DNA of 64,000 bases from an uncultured Microbacterium sp. (GTDB lineage: Bacteria; Actinomycetota; Actinomycetes; Actinomycetales; Microbacteriaceae). Shown one piece after another: positions 40,054 to 51,374 of the stretch; position 1 is the first letter of the stretch, and each line of letters opens with the position of its first letter. Both the position numbers and the translations under genes were made by a program. The notes beneath the pieces were generated by a model. The model did no database searches. It was not told where the DNA came from and saw nothing but the letters and a program-made list of their open reading frames with translations. The stretch covers positions 1 through 64,000 of the forward strand of contig CAJYHN010000002.1 in the NCBI GenBank assembly GCA_913774665.1, read 5' to 3'.

Positions 40054-41171
40054 TGCGCGGCCTGGGCGCTTCCGGCCTGCAGCGCGGTCTTCACGGTGTC
40101 CTGCAGTTCGTGCCACGAGGCGATGAACTTCTCGACGCCCTCGTCCTCGAGCACCTGCGTGGCGTCGGCGACGTCGACGCCGGCCGCGGCGAGCCGGTCG
40201 AAGACCTCGTGCGCCTCGGCGTAGGCGCCGGTGACGGTGTCACCCGTGATCACGCCGTGGTCGAAGGTCGCCTCGAGGGTCTTCTCGGGCATCGTGTTGA
40301 CGGTGCCGGGGGCGACGAGCTCGGTCACGTAGAGCGTGTCGGGCAGCGCGGGGTCCTTGACGCCGGTCGACGCCCAGAGCGGACGCTGCACCGTGGCACC
40401 GGCATCCAGCAGCTTCGTGGCGCGGTCCTCCGAGAACTTCTTCTCGTACAGCTCGTAGGCCAGGCGCGCGTTGGCGATCCCGGCCTTCCCCTTGAGGGCT
40501 GCGGCCTCGTCGGTGCCGATCGCGGCGAGGCGCTTGTCGATCTCGGTGTCGACGCGCGAGACGAAGAACGACGCCACCGACTGCAGGGTCGAGATGTCGT
40601 GACCGGCGGCGTGCGCCTTCTCGACACCGGCGAGGTAGGCGTCGATGACCTCTTCGTAGCGCTCGAGGCTGAAGATCAGCGTGACGTTGACCGAGATGCC
40701 CGCACCGATGACCTCGGTGATGGCGGGCAGGCCCGCCTTGGTCGCGGGGATCTTGATGAGGACGTTCTTGCGGTCGACGCGGGCCGACAGGTCCTTCGCC
40801 TGGGCGATCGTGCCCTCGGTGTCGTGGGCGAGGTCGGGGGAGACCTCGATCGACACGCGGCCGTCGACGCCGTTCGTGGCCTCGAAGACCGGCAGGAAGA
40901 TGTCGCACGCGTCGCGCACGTCGTCGGTGGTGATCGAGAAGATCGCCTCGTCGACGCTGGCGTCGGCGGCCGCGAGCTCCTTGACCTGACCCTCGTACGC
41001 CTCGCCTTTCGACAGAGCGCCGGCGAAGATGGTCGGGTTCGTGGTGACACCCGAGACGTCGCGCGACTCGATGAGCTCGGCGAGGTTGCCGGACTGGATG
41101 CGCTGACGAGACAGGTCGTCCAGCCAGATGCTGACGCCGGCGGCCGAGAGGTCTGCGGTGGGAGTGCTCAT
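40050..41171 (-). CDS. tal: transaldolase
   Basis: Transfers a three-carbon unit between sugar phosphates in the non-oxidative branch. 373 residues, the long actinobacterial type. The Schiff-base Lys lies in [11 protein letters not shown], and VTTNPTIF is near the N-terminus. It follows tkt by 19 bases. Confidence 0.96.
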   Translation of the reverse strand: MSTPTADLSAAGVSIWLDDLSRQRIQSGNLAELIESRDVSGVTTNPTIFAGALSKGEAYEGQVKELAAADASVDEAIFSITTDDVRDACDIFLPVFEATNGVDGRVSIEVSPDLAHDTEGTIAQAKDLSARVDRKNVLIKIPATKAGLPAITEVIGAGISVNVTLIFSLERYEEVIDAYLAGVEKAHAAGHDISTLQSVASFFVSRVDTEIDKRLAAIGTDEAAALKGKAGIANARLAYELYEKKFSEDRATKLLDAGATVQRPLWASTGVKDPALPDTLYVTELVAPGTVNTMPEKTLEATFDHGVITGDTVTGAYAEAHEVFDRLAAAGVDVADATQVLEDEGVEKFIASWHELQDTVKTALQAGSAQAAQ

Positions 41172-41190
41172 TGTTCTGGTTCTCCTCTGA

Positions 41191-43290
<2,100 letters not shown>

Positions 43291-43479
43291 CTGGGTCGCC
43301 TTTCTCGATACTGAGCGCCCGGGTTCACTTCCGACGCCGCACTCACCACCGTAGGAGTGGGAGAGGGGTGGGGTGTCGGCGCGGGGCGCGCGTTCATCGC
43401 CAGCATAGCGAGAACGCCGCTGCAGGTTGCGGCGGGTGACGGGGGTCGACAGACGGCCGGTCGTGTGGTGGAGATGGCA

Positions 43480-43485
43480 TAGAAT
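43480..43485 (+). promoter_or_regulatory. -10 element TAGAAT of ctaB
   Basis: TAGAAT in the divergent tkt/ctaB gap, about 35 bases before ATG 43521. TAGAA is mirrored by TTCTA 9 bases further on, forming a small inverted repeat around the likely transcription start. Confidence 0.5.
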
Positions 43486-43520
43486 CGTCGAGGTTCTATA
43501 CGCGCTTACCCCGGGGGACG

Positions 43521-44447
43521 ATGGACATCTCGACGACGTCGCACGTCATTGCGACGACCGATCGCCGCTCCGTCGGACGCACCCTCCGGGCCTACGTCGC
43601 CCTGACGAAGCCCCGCGTCCTCGAGCTGCTGCTCGTGACCACCGTGCCGGTGATGATCCTGGCTCAGGGCGGTCTGCCGAACCTGTGGCTGATCCTGGCC
43701 ACCGTGATCGGCGGCTCGCTGAGCGCGGGCTCCGCGGCGGCGTTCAACATGTACCTGGATCGCGACATCGACGCGCACATGCAGCGCACGGTCAACCGGC
43801 CGCTCGTGACGGGCGAGGTCTCGCCCCGCGGCGCACTGGTCTTCGCGTGGACGCTGGCCGTCGTGTCGACGGTCTGGCTGTGGGCTTTCACCAACGTCCT
43901 GGCGGCGGGTCTGTCGGCCGCGGCGATCTTCTTCTACGTGGTGATCTACACGATCATCCTCAAGCGCCGCACCGAGCAGAACATCGTCTGGGGTGGGATC
44001 GCCGGGTGCTTCCCGGTCCTCATCGGCTGGTCGGCCGTGACGGGCTCTCTGTCGTGGACGCCGTTCATCCTCTTCGCGCTGGTCTTCCTGTGGACGCCCC
44101 CGCACTACTGGCCGCTGTCGATGAAGTATGCGGCGCAGTACGACGAGGTCGACGTGCCCATGCTGGGCGCCACGCGCAGCGGTTCGCAGGTGGGCCTGCA
44201 GGTCATCCTCTACGCGTGGGCGACGGTCTCGTGCTCCCTCCTGCTCATCCCGGTCGCCCCGATGGGTCTCGTCTACACCGTGTCGGCCCTCGTCTTCGGC
44301 GGCTGGTTCATCTACGAATCGCACCGCCTGTACTCGCGCGCCGTCCGCGGGGGCGAGCCCCGGCCGATGCGCGTGTTCCACGCGTCGATCACCTACCTGA
44401 CGCTGCTGTTCGTCGCGATCGCCGTCGACCCGCTGCTTCCGTTCTGA
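43521..44447 (+). CDS. ctaB: protohaem IX farnesyltransferase (haem O synthase)
   Basis: Adds a farnesyl group to haem B to make haem O for aa3-type cytochrome oxidase. 308 residues, UbiA family, about nine membrane segments. The prenyl-diphosphate motif [12 protein letters not shown] and the second Asp-rich YDEVDVPML segment are intact, as is WTPPHYWPL. The haem A synthase gene ctaA lies nearby on the other strand and a SURF1 gene further on. Confidence 0.95.
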   Translation: MDISTTSHVIATTDRRSVGRTLRAYVALTKPRVLELLLVTTVPVMILAQGGLPNLWLILATVIGGSLSAGSAAAFNMYLDRDIDAHMQRTVNRPLVTGEVSPRGALVFAWTLAVVSTVWLWAFTNVLAAGLSAAAIFFYVVIYTIILKRRTEQNIVWGGIAGCFPVLIGWSAVTGSLSWTPFILFALVFLWTPPHYWPLSMKYAAQYDEVDVPMLGATRSGSQVGLQVILYAWATVSCSLLLIPVAPMGLVYTVSALVFGGWFIYESHRLYSRAVRGGEPRPMRVFHASITYLTLLFVAIAVDPLLPF

Positions 44448-44459
44448 TCGGATTCGACA

Positions 44460-44487
44460 GCGCCCGTCCCGTCTCCGGGACGGGCGC
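44460..44487 (+). terminator. ctaB terminator
   Basis: A 12-bp perfect stem with a TCTC loop, followed by a T-rich TTCGTCGTTTC tail. Confidence 0.88.
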
Positions 44488-44540
44488 TTCGTCGTTTCGG
44501 GATGCCGGCTCCCGGCGTCGCGGGAAGCGCGCGGTGACGG

Positions 44541-45095
44541 TCAGTCGGGGGAGGCGGAGCGGTCGGCGTCCGTGGTCAGGGGGAGACTCATCTCCACGAG
44601 TCCACCGTCGTCGGAGCGCGGCTCTCGTCCGCGCACCCGCAGCTCCTGCGTCCGTCCGGTGGGGGCGAAACCCCGGCGGGCGTAGAACCGTCGAGCGGGT
44701 ACCGAGACCTCAGCCACCCAGAGTCGCAGGGCGGACCCGCGCGAGTCGGCCCACCGCACGATGGAGTCGAGCAGGGCATCGGTGACGCCGTTCTCGCGTC
44801 CGCGCGCGTCGGGGGTCACGTAGACGCCCGTGAGGACGGGCTCGGGGCCGTGCTCGTCGCCGAGCTGCGCGTTCATCATGCCGAGCCAGCGGCCCGACTC
44901 ATCGTCGGTGGCGACGACGCTGGTCGTATCGGGATTCTCGCCGCGGCGCGCCCGCATCTTCCAGCCGTCATCGGGGATGAGCACTGTCTCCTCGACGGTC
45001 GCGGTCCACGAGACGGGGTTGTCGATGGCGTTCTCGATTCGGAACTCCCGCACGCGGGGCCAGTCTTCTTCCCGGGTTGTGCGCAAGGTGAACAT
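44541..45095 (-). CDS. GNAT family N-acetyltransferase
   Basis: A 184-residue acetyl-CoA-dependent acetyltransferase. The fold is seen as LRTTREEDWPRVREFRIENA, then GVYVTPDARGRENGV, where RGRENG is the pyrophosphate-binding loop, then ALRLWVAEVSVPARRFYARRGF. Substrate unknown. The mRNA is probably leaderless: TAGGCT ends 6 bases before the ATG. Confidence 0.88.
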   Translation of the reverse strand: MFTLRTTREEDWPRVREFRIENAIDNPVSWTATVEETVLIPDDGWKMRARRGENPDTTSVVATDDESGRWLGMMNAQLGDEHGPEPVLTGVYVTPDARGRENGVTDALLDSIVRWADSRGSALRLWVAEVSVPARRFYARRGFAPTGRTQELRVRGREPRSDDGGLVEMSLPLTTDADRSASPD

Positions 45096-45101
45096 TCGAC
45101 C

Positions 45102-45107
45102 AGCCTA
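45102..45107 (-). promoter_or_regulatory. -10 element TAGGCT of the GNAT gene, leaderless type
   Basis: On the minus strand TAGGCT is followed by 6 bases and the ATG at 45095; there is no ribosome-binding site. Confidence 0.6.
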
Positions 45108-45132
45108 GGCACCGTCTCGCGTCCCCACGCAC

Positions 45133-45168
45133 GAAGCGCCCGCCCCCGGGTGCGGGGGCGGGCGCTTC
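45133..45168 (-). terminator. terminator after the 45181 membrane protein gene
   Basis: A 15-bp perfect stem (45133-45147 with 45154-45168). It also separates the membrane protein gene from the GNAT promoter. Confidence 0.85.
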
Positions 45169-45180
45169 GAGGAGAGATGA

Positions 45181-45663
45181 TCAGCGGCGCGTCGTGTCGT
45201 CTCCGGCGTCGAGGCGGGGCTCGTCGTGGCTCGCGGACGCGCGGGCCTGCGGGGGAGCCGTGGCCGTCGAGGGCACCTCGACGTCGGCGTCCTCGACCGC
45301 GAGGGGGGTGGCCGTCGTCGCGGGGGCGAAGGGAGCGGCGCTCTGCGGAGCCGTCTCCTCGTCGCTGGACCAGTCGATCGTCTCGACCGACACGTCGGGG
45401 CGACGCACGAGGGCGGTCGCGGCGGCGAGCGCCAGGACCGCGACGATGCCGATGGCGCCGGCACCGAGCACGGCGGCGCCGACGACGACCCACGACTGGC
45501 CGACGTAGACCTGCACGACGGTGGCGTTGGGGTCGTTGAGCACCTGCTCCATCGCGTCGATCCCGTTCAGGACGATCGCGAGTCCGCCGGCGATGGCGGC
45601 CAGGGATGCCACGACGAGCACCCAGAACGGGATGCTGGTCACCAGGCGGGGACGAGTCTTCAT
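45181..45663 (-). CDS. small membrane protein, unknown function
   Basis: A 160-residue protein with two membrane segments (about residues 12-34 and 53-78) and a long Ala/Thr/Pro-rich, acidic C-terminal tail. No family recognised. ATG 45663 follows AAGGAG with 8-base spacing. It lies downstream of ctaA but has its own ~220-base upstream region. Confidence 0.7.
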   Translation of the reverse strand: MKTRPRLVTSIPFWVLVVASLAAIAGGLAIVLNGIDAMEQVLNDPNATVVQVYVGQSWVVVGAAVLGAGAIGIVAVLALAAATALVRRPDVSVETIDWSSDEETAPQSAAPFAPATTATPLAVEDADVEVPSTATAPPQARASASHDEPRLDAGDDTTRR

Positions 45664-45826
45664 GGGGAGTACTCCTTGTCGTTCCGACGGGGGGTGTCGG
45701 GCGGCGGGTCCCGAAGCGGGGGACGACGGGACGGTGGGCACGAAAGTGCCACGATCAACGATGGCCTACGAGGCGGTGCTGCATGTAGGGGTCGCCGATG
45801 AATCGTCTATGAGCGTATAAGGGGGT

Positions 45827-45846
45827 CACCCGGGCATCGCCGGGTG
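45827..45846 (-). terminator. possible ctaA terminator
   Basis: A 7-bp stem (CACCCGG with CCGGGTG) with a 6-base loop about 45 bases after the ctaA stop. Short, with no T-run, so only a candidate. Confidence 0.45.
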
Positions 45847-45890
45847 GGGCGTCATCCGTTCGGGAATCCCGATCGTGCGCCGTCGGTAGT

Positions 45891-46877
45891 TCAGCCGCGC
45901 GTCGACGCCGTCTCGCGCGGTGCACCGACACGGCCCGCGATCGCCGACACCTTGAGGCGCAGCACGACGACCGTCATGGTCGCGGCGGCCAGGGCGGCCA
46001 GGACCATGTGGGTACCGACGGCCCACTCGGGCAGGCCGTTGCGGGCCTGGTAGAGCCCCACGGCGATCTGCACCAGCTCGACGGCCAGCAGGGCGACGGC
46101 CCAGCGTCGTACCGGCAGGCGCAGGCGCCAGGACGCGATGACCACCACGAGCGTCAGGGCGAACAGGGCGTATCCCGGCCAGGAGTGCACGTGCTCCAGC
46201 ACCTCGGCATCGAAGCCGTTTCGTCCGGCCGCCGCGTCTCCCGAGTGCGGGCCGGCGCCGGTGGTGAGCACGCCGAAGACGATCGTGAGGGCGAGGACGC
46301 CGGTCGTCGCGTGGACGAGCCCAGCGAACCAGCGAGGGGCGGCGAGCAGGCGCGACCCGACCGGCTGGTTCATCCGCACGAGGAACGCCGCGCACACCGC
46401 CACGATGGACACCGACGCGATGTAGTGGAACCCGACGATGAAGGGGTTCAATCCGGTGAGCACCGTGACGCCGCCCACGATCGCCTGCGCGACGATCCCG
46501 ACGAGCACGACCAGCGAGAGCACGAACAGCACGCGGCGCTCGTGACGCATGCGCCACACCAGAACGACCACGGCGAGGGCCAGGATGCCGACGAGACCCG
46601 TCAGCGTGCGGTTGCCGAACTCGATGATGCCGTGGATGCCCATCTCGGGGGTGTTCACGAGGGAGTCGGGGGTGCAGCGCGGCCAGGTCGGGCAGCCCAG
46701 ACCCGAACCCGTCAGCCGGACGGCCCCGCCGGTGCCGATGATCAGCACCTCCGCGACGAACGACAGCCACGCGAAGACGCGCACGCGACGGTCGACATCG
46801 GTCGGGAGCCATTCCACGATCCGCCGCAGGGGTGCGGGGACGCGTGTCGAGACGGTGGGGGACGAGGCGGAGGGCAT
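45891..46877 (-). CDS. ctaA: haem A synthase
   Basis: Oxidises the C8 methyl of haem O to the formyl group of haem A. 328 residues, COX15/CtaA family, about eight membrane segments arranged as two four-helix halves. Conserved His regions are seen in IIEFGNRTLTG, GFHYIASVSI, LVHATTGVLAL and GTHMVLAAL. The CPTWPRC cysteine pair in the first extracytoplasmic loop is present. Divergent from the suf operon. Confidence 0.93.
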   Translation of the reverse strand: MPSASSPTVSTRVPAPLRRIVEWLPTDVDRRVRVFAWLSFVAEVLIIGTGGAVRLTGSGLGCPTWPRCTPDSLVNTPEMGIHGIIEFGNRTLTGLVGILALAVVVLVWRMRHERRVLFVLSLVVLVGIVAQAIVGGVTVLTGLNPFIVGFHYIASVSIVAVCAAFLVRMNQPVGSRLLAAPRWFAGLVHATTGVLALTIVFGVLTTGAGPHSGDAAAGRNGFDAEVLEHVHSWPGYALFALTLVVVIASWRLRLPVRRWAVALLAVELVQIAVGLYQARNGLPEWAVGTHMVLAALAAATMTVVVLRLKVSAIAGRVGAPRETASTRG

Positions 46878-46955
46878 ACGTACGGCTTCCTGGCGTCGAG
46901 GTGCTCCGGGCTGTCGGGAGAACGGACCTGCCATGCCGGGAGCGGGTGTTGCCTG

Positions 46956-46961
46956 TAGAAT
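46956..46961 (+). promoter_or_regulatory. -10 element TAGAAT upstream of the suf operon
   Basis: The best -10 match in the ctaA/sufB gap. It predicts a leader of about 160 bases. No binding site for a SufR-type repressor could be picked out by eye. Confidence 0.45.
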
Positions 46962-47126
46962 CGAAGGGTCCGGGCGCAGCGCTCGCGCGAACCGCACCCA
47001 CGACAGTCTAGGCGCGCAGCCAGCGCCTTCGAGCGGGCCCACCAGCGACCTTCCTGGGACTTCGACCGGAGTCCGGAATGTCGGGGCGGATGACACCGTT
47101 GTGGCCCGAGAAGGAGAGTGATCACC

Positions 47127-48545
47127 ATGTCCGATGTCCTCATCGACCGACCAGAGCTCGAAAGCCTGGGGCAATACGAATTCGGCTGGCACGACACGGA
47201 CGCTGCGGGCGCCATCGCGCAGCGCGGCATCAACGAGGACGTCGTCCGCGGCATCTCCTCGCTGAAGAACGAGCCGGAGTGGATGCTGAAGACCCGTCTG
47301 AAGGGGTACCAGCTCTTCGGCAAGAAGCCGATGCCGACGTGGGGCGCCGACCTGTCGGAGATCGACTTCGACAACATCAAGTACTTCGTGCGCTCGACCG
47401 AGAAGCAGGCCCAGACCTGGGAAGACCTGCCGGAAGAGATCCGCAACACCTACGAGAAGCTGGGCATCCCCGAGGCCGAGCGTCAGCGCCTCGTCGCCGG
47501 CGTCGCCGCCCAGTACGAGTCCGAGGTGGTCTACCACCAGATCCGCGAGGACCTCGAGCAGCAGGGTGTCATCTTCATGGACACCGACACGGCTCTGCGC
47601 GAGCACCCCGAGTTCTTCGAGGAGTACTTCGGCACCGTCATCCCCGCCGGCGACAACAAGTTCGCGGCGCTGAACACGGCTGTCTGGTCGGGCGGATCGT
47701 TCGTCTACGTCCCCAAGGGCGTGCACGTCGAGATCCCTCTCCAGGCGTACTTCCGCATCAACACCGAGAACATGGGTCAGTTCGAGCGGACGCTGATCAT
47801 CGCCGATGAGGACAGCTACGTCCACTACATCGAGGGCTGCACCGCTCCGATCTACAAGAGCGACTCGCTGCACTCGGCCGTCGTCGAGATCATCGTGAAG
47901 AAGAACGCCCGCGTGCGTTACACGACGATCCAGAACTGGTCGAACAACGTCTACAACCTCGTCACGAAGCGTGCCGTCGCCCACGAGGGCGCGACCATGG
48001 AGTGGGTCGACGGCAACATCGGCTCCAAGGTGACGATGAAGTACCCCTCCATCTACCTGATGGGCGAGCACGCCAAGGGCGAGACGCTCTCGGTCGCCTT
48101 CGCCGGTCCCGGTCAGCACCAGGACGCCGGCGCGAAGATGATCCACATGGCGCCCTACACGCAGTCGTCGATCGTCTCGAAGTCGATCGCTCGCGGCGGC
48201 GGTCGCGCCGGATACCGCGGCGAGGTACGGGTGGACGCCAACGCGCACCACTCCGCCAACACCGTGCGCTGCGACGCCCTGCTCGTCGACACCATCTCGC
48301 GCAGCGACACCTACCCCGCGATCGACATCCGCGTCGACGACGTGCAGCTCGGCCACGAGGCCACGGTCTCGAAGGTCAGCGAGGAACAGCTGTTCTACCT
48401 GCAGTCGCGCGGCATGCCCGAAGACGAGGCCATGGCCATGATCGTGCGCGGGTTCATCGAGCCCATCGCGCGGGAGCTCCCCATGGAGTACGCGCTCGAA
48501 CTCAACAAGCTCATCGAAATGGGCATGGAAGGATCCGTAGGCTAA
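47127..48545 (+). CDS. sufB: Fe-S cluster assembly protein SufB
   Basis: Scaffold subunit of the SufBCD complex that builds iron-sulfur clusters. 472 residues. The beta-helix core with [18 protein letters not shown] and the C-terminal [21 protein letters not shown] motif are typical. ATG 47127 is chosen because AAGGAGA lies 9 bases upstream; a GTG at 47118 touches that site. Followed at once by sufD. Confidence 0.96.
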   Translation: MSDVLIDRPELESLGQYEFGWHDTDAAGAIAQRGINEDVVRGISSLKNEPEWMLKTRLKGYQLFGKKPMPTWGADLSEIDFDNIKYFVRSTEKQAQTWEDLPEEIRNTYEKLGIPEAERQRLVAGVAAQYESEVVYHQIREDLEQQGVIFMDTDTALREHPEFFEEYFGTVIPAGDNKFAALNTAVWSGGSFVYVPKGVHVEIPLQAYFRINTENMGQFERTLIIADEDSYVHYIEGCTAPIYKSDSLHSAVVEIIVKKNARVRYTTIQNWSNNVYNLVTKRAVAHEGATMEWVDGNIGSKVTMKYPSIYLMGEHAKGETLSVAFAGPGQHQDAGAKMIHMAPYTQSSIVSKSIARGGGRAGYRGEVRVDANAHHSANTVRCDALLVDTISRSDTYPAIDIRVDDVQLGHEATVSKVSEEQLFYLQSRGMPEDEAMAMIVRGFIEPIARELPMEYALELNKLIEMGMEGSVG

Positions 48546-49736
48546 ATGACGACTGCGACCGAATCACCCGCAGCCGCCGAGGGTCACATCGACCCGGCAG
48601 CCCTCGTGGCATCCGTCGTTCCGGTGCAGACGCGCTCGGAGCGTCTGACCTCGTTCGACCCGGCCGACTTCGGCACCCCCACGGGGCGCGAGGTCAACTG
48701 GAAGCTCAGCCCGATCGCGCGCCTGGCGCCGCTGTTCGTCGACGAGGCCGGTCCCACCGGCGTCATCACCGTCGACGTGCAGGCGCCGGACGCCGTGGAG
48801 CAGCTGCGCCTCGCCGCCGGCCACGCGCCGCGCGGTGAGCACTTCCGGCCCGAAGACCTGCCCGCGGCCCTCGCGTGGACCCACGAGACCGAGGCTCCGC
48901 TGCTGCGGATCCCCGCGAACGTCGAGCTCGACGAGCCCGTCGTGGTGCGCCTGACCGGCACGGGCGGCCTCGCGCACGCCCACGTCGTGATCGAAGCGCA
49001 GCCCAATTCGCGCGGCACCGTGGTGCTGCGTCACGAGGGCACCGCCCACCACGCCCAGAACGTCGAGATCATCGTGCGCGACGGCGCCGATCTCACCGTC
49101 GTGTCGGTGCAGCGCTGGAACGACGACGCCGTGCACGCGGCATCCCACCAGGCCCGTGTCGACCGCGACGCCAAGCTCACTCACGTCGTGGTCAGCTTCG
49201 GCGGCGGCGTCGTGCGCGTGAACCCCTCGGTGGAGCTCTCGGGCCCCGGCGCCGAGGGGCGCCTGTACGGCCTGTCGTTCTCCGACGCCGGTCAGCACCT
49301 CGAGTCGCAGGTCTACCTGCACCACAAGGGTCCGCACACCGTCGGCGACGTGCTCTACAAGGGCGCCCTGCAGGGTGAGAGCGCGCGCAGCGTCTGGATC
49401 GGCGACGTCCTCATCGGACCGGATGCCACGGGCACCGACTCCTACGAGGCCAACCGCAACCTCGTGCTCACCGACGGCGCCCGCGCCGACTCGATCCCGA
49501 ACCTCGAGATCGAGACCGGTGACATCCAGGGTGCCGGCCACGCCAGCGCCACGGGTCGTTTCGACGACGAGCAGCTGTTCTACCTGCAGGCTCGCGGCAT
49601 CGCCGAAGACGAGGCGCGTCGCCTGGTCGTGCTCGGCTTCCTCAGCGAGATCGTGCAGCGTATCGGCATCCCCGAGCTCGAGACCGAGCTCATCGAGGCC
49701 ATCGAGCACGAGCTGGCCGAGGGGGCTGCCGCGTGA
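48546..49736 (+). CDS. sufD: Fe-S cluster assembly protein SufD
   Basis: Partner of SufB in the SufBCD scaffold. 396 residues. The N-terminal region is variable; the C-terminal DEQLFYLQARGIAEDEARRLVVLGF parallels the SufB end. The ATG follows the sufB TAA with no gap, and the end overlaps the next gene by GTGA. Confidence 0.94.
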   Translation: MTTATESPAAAEGHIDPAALVASVVPVQTRSERLTSFDPADFGTPTGREVNWKLSPIARLAPLFVDEAGPTGVITVDVQAPDAVEQLRLAAGHAPRGEHFRPEDLPAALAWTHETEAPLLRIPANVELDEPVVVRLTGTGGLAHAHVVIEAQPNSRGTVVLRHEGTAHHAQNVEIIVRDGADLTVVSVQRWNDDAVHAASHQARVDRDAKLTHVVVSFGGGVVRVNPSVELSGPGAEGRLYGLSFSDAGQHLESQVYLHHKGPHTVGDVLYKGALQGESARSVWIGDVLIGPDATGTDSYEANRNLVLTDGARADSIPNLEIETGDIQGAGHASATGRFDDEQLFYLQARGIAEDEARRLVVLGFLSEIVQRIGIPELETELIEAIEHELAEGAAA

Positions 49737-50062
49737 GCGCCTCGCGCGCCTGCGCACTCAGCGAGCTGGTCCAGGACGAGGCGCGTCGCGTCGAGATCGA
49801 CGGCGTCGCGATGGCGGTCGTGCTCGACGGCAACGGCGAGGTCCACGCCATCGGCGACGTCTGCACCCACGGCGACATCTCGCTGTCGGACGGCTTCGTC
49901 GAGGGCGACACGTTGGAGTGCTGGGCCCACGGCTCGGCGTTCTCGCTGAAGACCGGACACCCCCTGAACCTCCCGGCCTACGAGCCGGTCCCCGTGTACG
50001 AGGTCGTGATCGACGGAGACGACGTGCTCATCGATCCCGCCGTCACCAAGGCGACGGCCTGA
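49733..50062 (+). CDS. Rieske-type [2Fe-2S] ferredoxin
   Basis: A 109-residue Rieske protein, annotated in relatives as a non-haem iron oxygenase ferredoxin. Cluster ligands are the Cys-His pairs CTHGD and CWAHGS. It sits between sufD and sufC and overlaps sufD by 4 bases, so it is part of the SUF machinery here, perhaps as electron donor; that role is inferred from position. Confidence 0.9.
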   Translation: MSASRACALSELVQDEARRVEIDGVAMAVVLDGNGEVHAIGDVCTHGDISLSDGFVEGDTLECWAHGSAFSLKTGHPLNLPAYEPVPVYEVVIDGDDVLIDPAVTKATA

Positions 50063-50102
50063 GCCGCGCCCACGACCTGAAGACTTACGAGTAAGGAACA
50101 CC

Positions 50103-50873
50103 ATGTCTGTCCTCGAGATCCGCGACCTCCACGTGACGGTCGAGACGGAGAACGGTACGACCCCGATCCTCAACGGCGTGACGCTGACCATGCGCACCGG
50201 TGAGACCCACGCCATCATGGGCCCCAACGGCTCCGGCAAGTCGACCCTGGCGTACACGATCGCCGGTCACCCCAAGTACACCGTCACGAGCGGTTCGATC
50301 ACCCTCGACGGTGAAGACGTGCTCGAGATGAGCGTCGACGAGCGCGCCCGCGCGGGCCTCTTCCTCGCGATGCAGTACCCGGTCGAGATCCCCGGCGTGA
50401 CGGTCACCAACTTCCTGCGCACGGCCAAGACGGCCATCGACGGCGAGGCTCCGGCCATCCGCTCGTGGACGAAGGACGTCAAGGGCGCGATGGAGAACCT
50501 CCGCATGGACGCGAAGTTCGCGTCGCGCAACGTCAACGAGGGCTTCTCGGGCGGCGAGAAGAAGCGCCACGAGATCCTCCAGCTCGAACTGCTCAAGCCG
50601 AAGATCGCCGTGCTCGATGAGACCGACTCCGGCCTCGACGTCGACGCGCTGAAGATCGTGTCGGAGGGCGTGAACCGCGCGAAGGAGCAGACCGACCTCG
50701 GTGTGCTGCTCATCACGCACTACACGCGCATCCTGCGCTACATCCGTCCCGACTTCGTGCACGTCGTCGTCAAGGGTCGCATCGTCGAAGAGGGCGGCCC
50801 CGAGCTCGCCGACCGACTCGAAGAAGAGGGTTACGACCGCTTCCTCGAGGCCGGTACGCCGATCGACGCGTAG
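50103..50873 (+). CDS. sufC: Fe-S cluster assembly ATPase SufC
   Basis: ABC-type ATPase that drives the SufBD scaffold. 256 residues: Walker A GPNGSGKSTL, Q-loop MQYPVEIPG, signature FSGGEKKR, Walker B VLDETDSGLD. Its TAG stop is the first half of a TAGGAT -10-like hexamer for sufT. Confidence 0.96.
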   Translation: MSVLEIRDLHVTVETENGTTPILNGVTLTMRTGETHAIMGPNGSGKSTLAYTIAGHPKYTVTSGSITLDGEDVLEMSVDERARAGLFLAMQYPVEIPGVTVTNFLRTAKTAIDGEAPAIRSWTKDVKGAMENLRMDAKFASRNVNEGFSGGEKKRHEILQLELLKPKIAVLDETDSGLDVDALKIVSEGVNRAKEQTDLGVLLITHYTRILRYIRPDFVHVVVKGRIVEEGGPELADRLEEEGYDRFLEAGTPIDA

Positions 50874-50876
50874 GAT
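50871..50876 (+). promoter_or_regulatory. -10-like TAGGAT overlapping the sufC stop codon
   Basis: TAGGAT ends 6 bases before the sufT ATG at 50883, the leaderless spacing, and its TAG is the sufC stop. sufT may be read both from the operon and from this site. Confidence 0.45.
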
Positions 50877-50882
50877 CGTTAC

Positions 50883-51212
50883 ATGACCGCAACCCTCGCT
50901 CCCGAGAAGTACGACGAGGTCACCGAGGCTCTCAAGGACGTCATGGACCCCGAACTGGGGATCAACGTCGTCGACCTCGGCCTCATCTACGATCTCGCGT
51001 GGGACGACGAGAACGACGCGCTCGTCATCCATATGACCCTCACCTCGGCCGGCTGCCCGCTGACCGACGTCCTCGAAGAGCAGACGGCCCAGGCCCTCGA
51101 CAACGTCGTGGACCGCTTCCGCATCAACTGGGTGTGGATGCCGCCGTGGGGCCCCGAGCGGATCACCGACGACGGCCGCGACATGATGCGCGCCCTCGGT
51201 TTCGCGATCTGA
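50883..51212 (+). CDS. sufT: SufT / MIP18-type Fe-S maturation factor
   Basis: A 109-residue DUF59 (MIP18) protein. The DPELGINVVDLGLIYD motif and the conserved Cys in TSAGCPLTD are present. Such proteins help in Fe-S cluster delivery. Last gene of the suf cluster; SufS and SufU genes are not found here. Confidence 0.92.
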   Translation: MTATLAPEKYDEVTEALKDVMDPELGINVVDLGLIYDLAWDDENDALVIHMTLTSAGCPLTDVLEEQTAQALDNVVDRFRINWVWMPPWGPERITDDGRDMMRALGFAI

Positions 51213-51228
51213 CCGCAGGATCCGTTCT

Positions 51229-51258
51229 GAACGCCCATCCCTTCGGGGGTGGGCGTTC
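51229..51258 (+). terminator. suf operon terminator
   Basis: A 12-bp stem with one G-T pair and a stable CTTCGG loop, 16 bases after the sufT stop. Confidence 0.88.
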
Positions 51259-51362
51259 GGCGTTCCGGCGAGGAGAACGGTGGCCCCGGTTCCGACCGGC
51301 GCCACTCTCGCGCCCGTGTGTCCTCCTCTGACGCGGCGGGTGCTGGCATCCGGGGTCCTCGT

Positions 51363-51368
51363 TAGGCT
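51363..51368 (+). promoter_or_regulatory. -10 element TAGGCT, leaderless type
   Basis: TAGGCT ends 6 bases before ATG 51375 and no ribosome-binding site is present. Confidence 0.6.
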
Positions 51369-51374
51369 TTTCGC

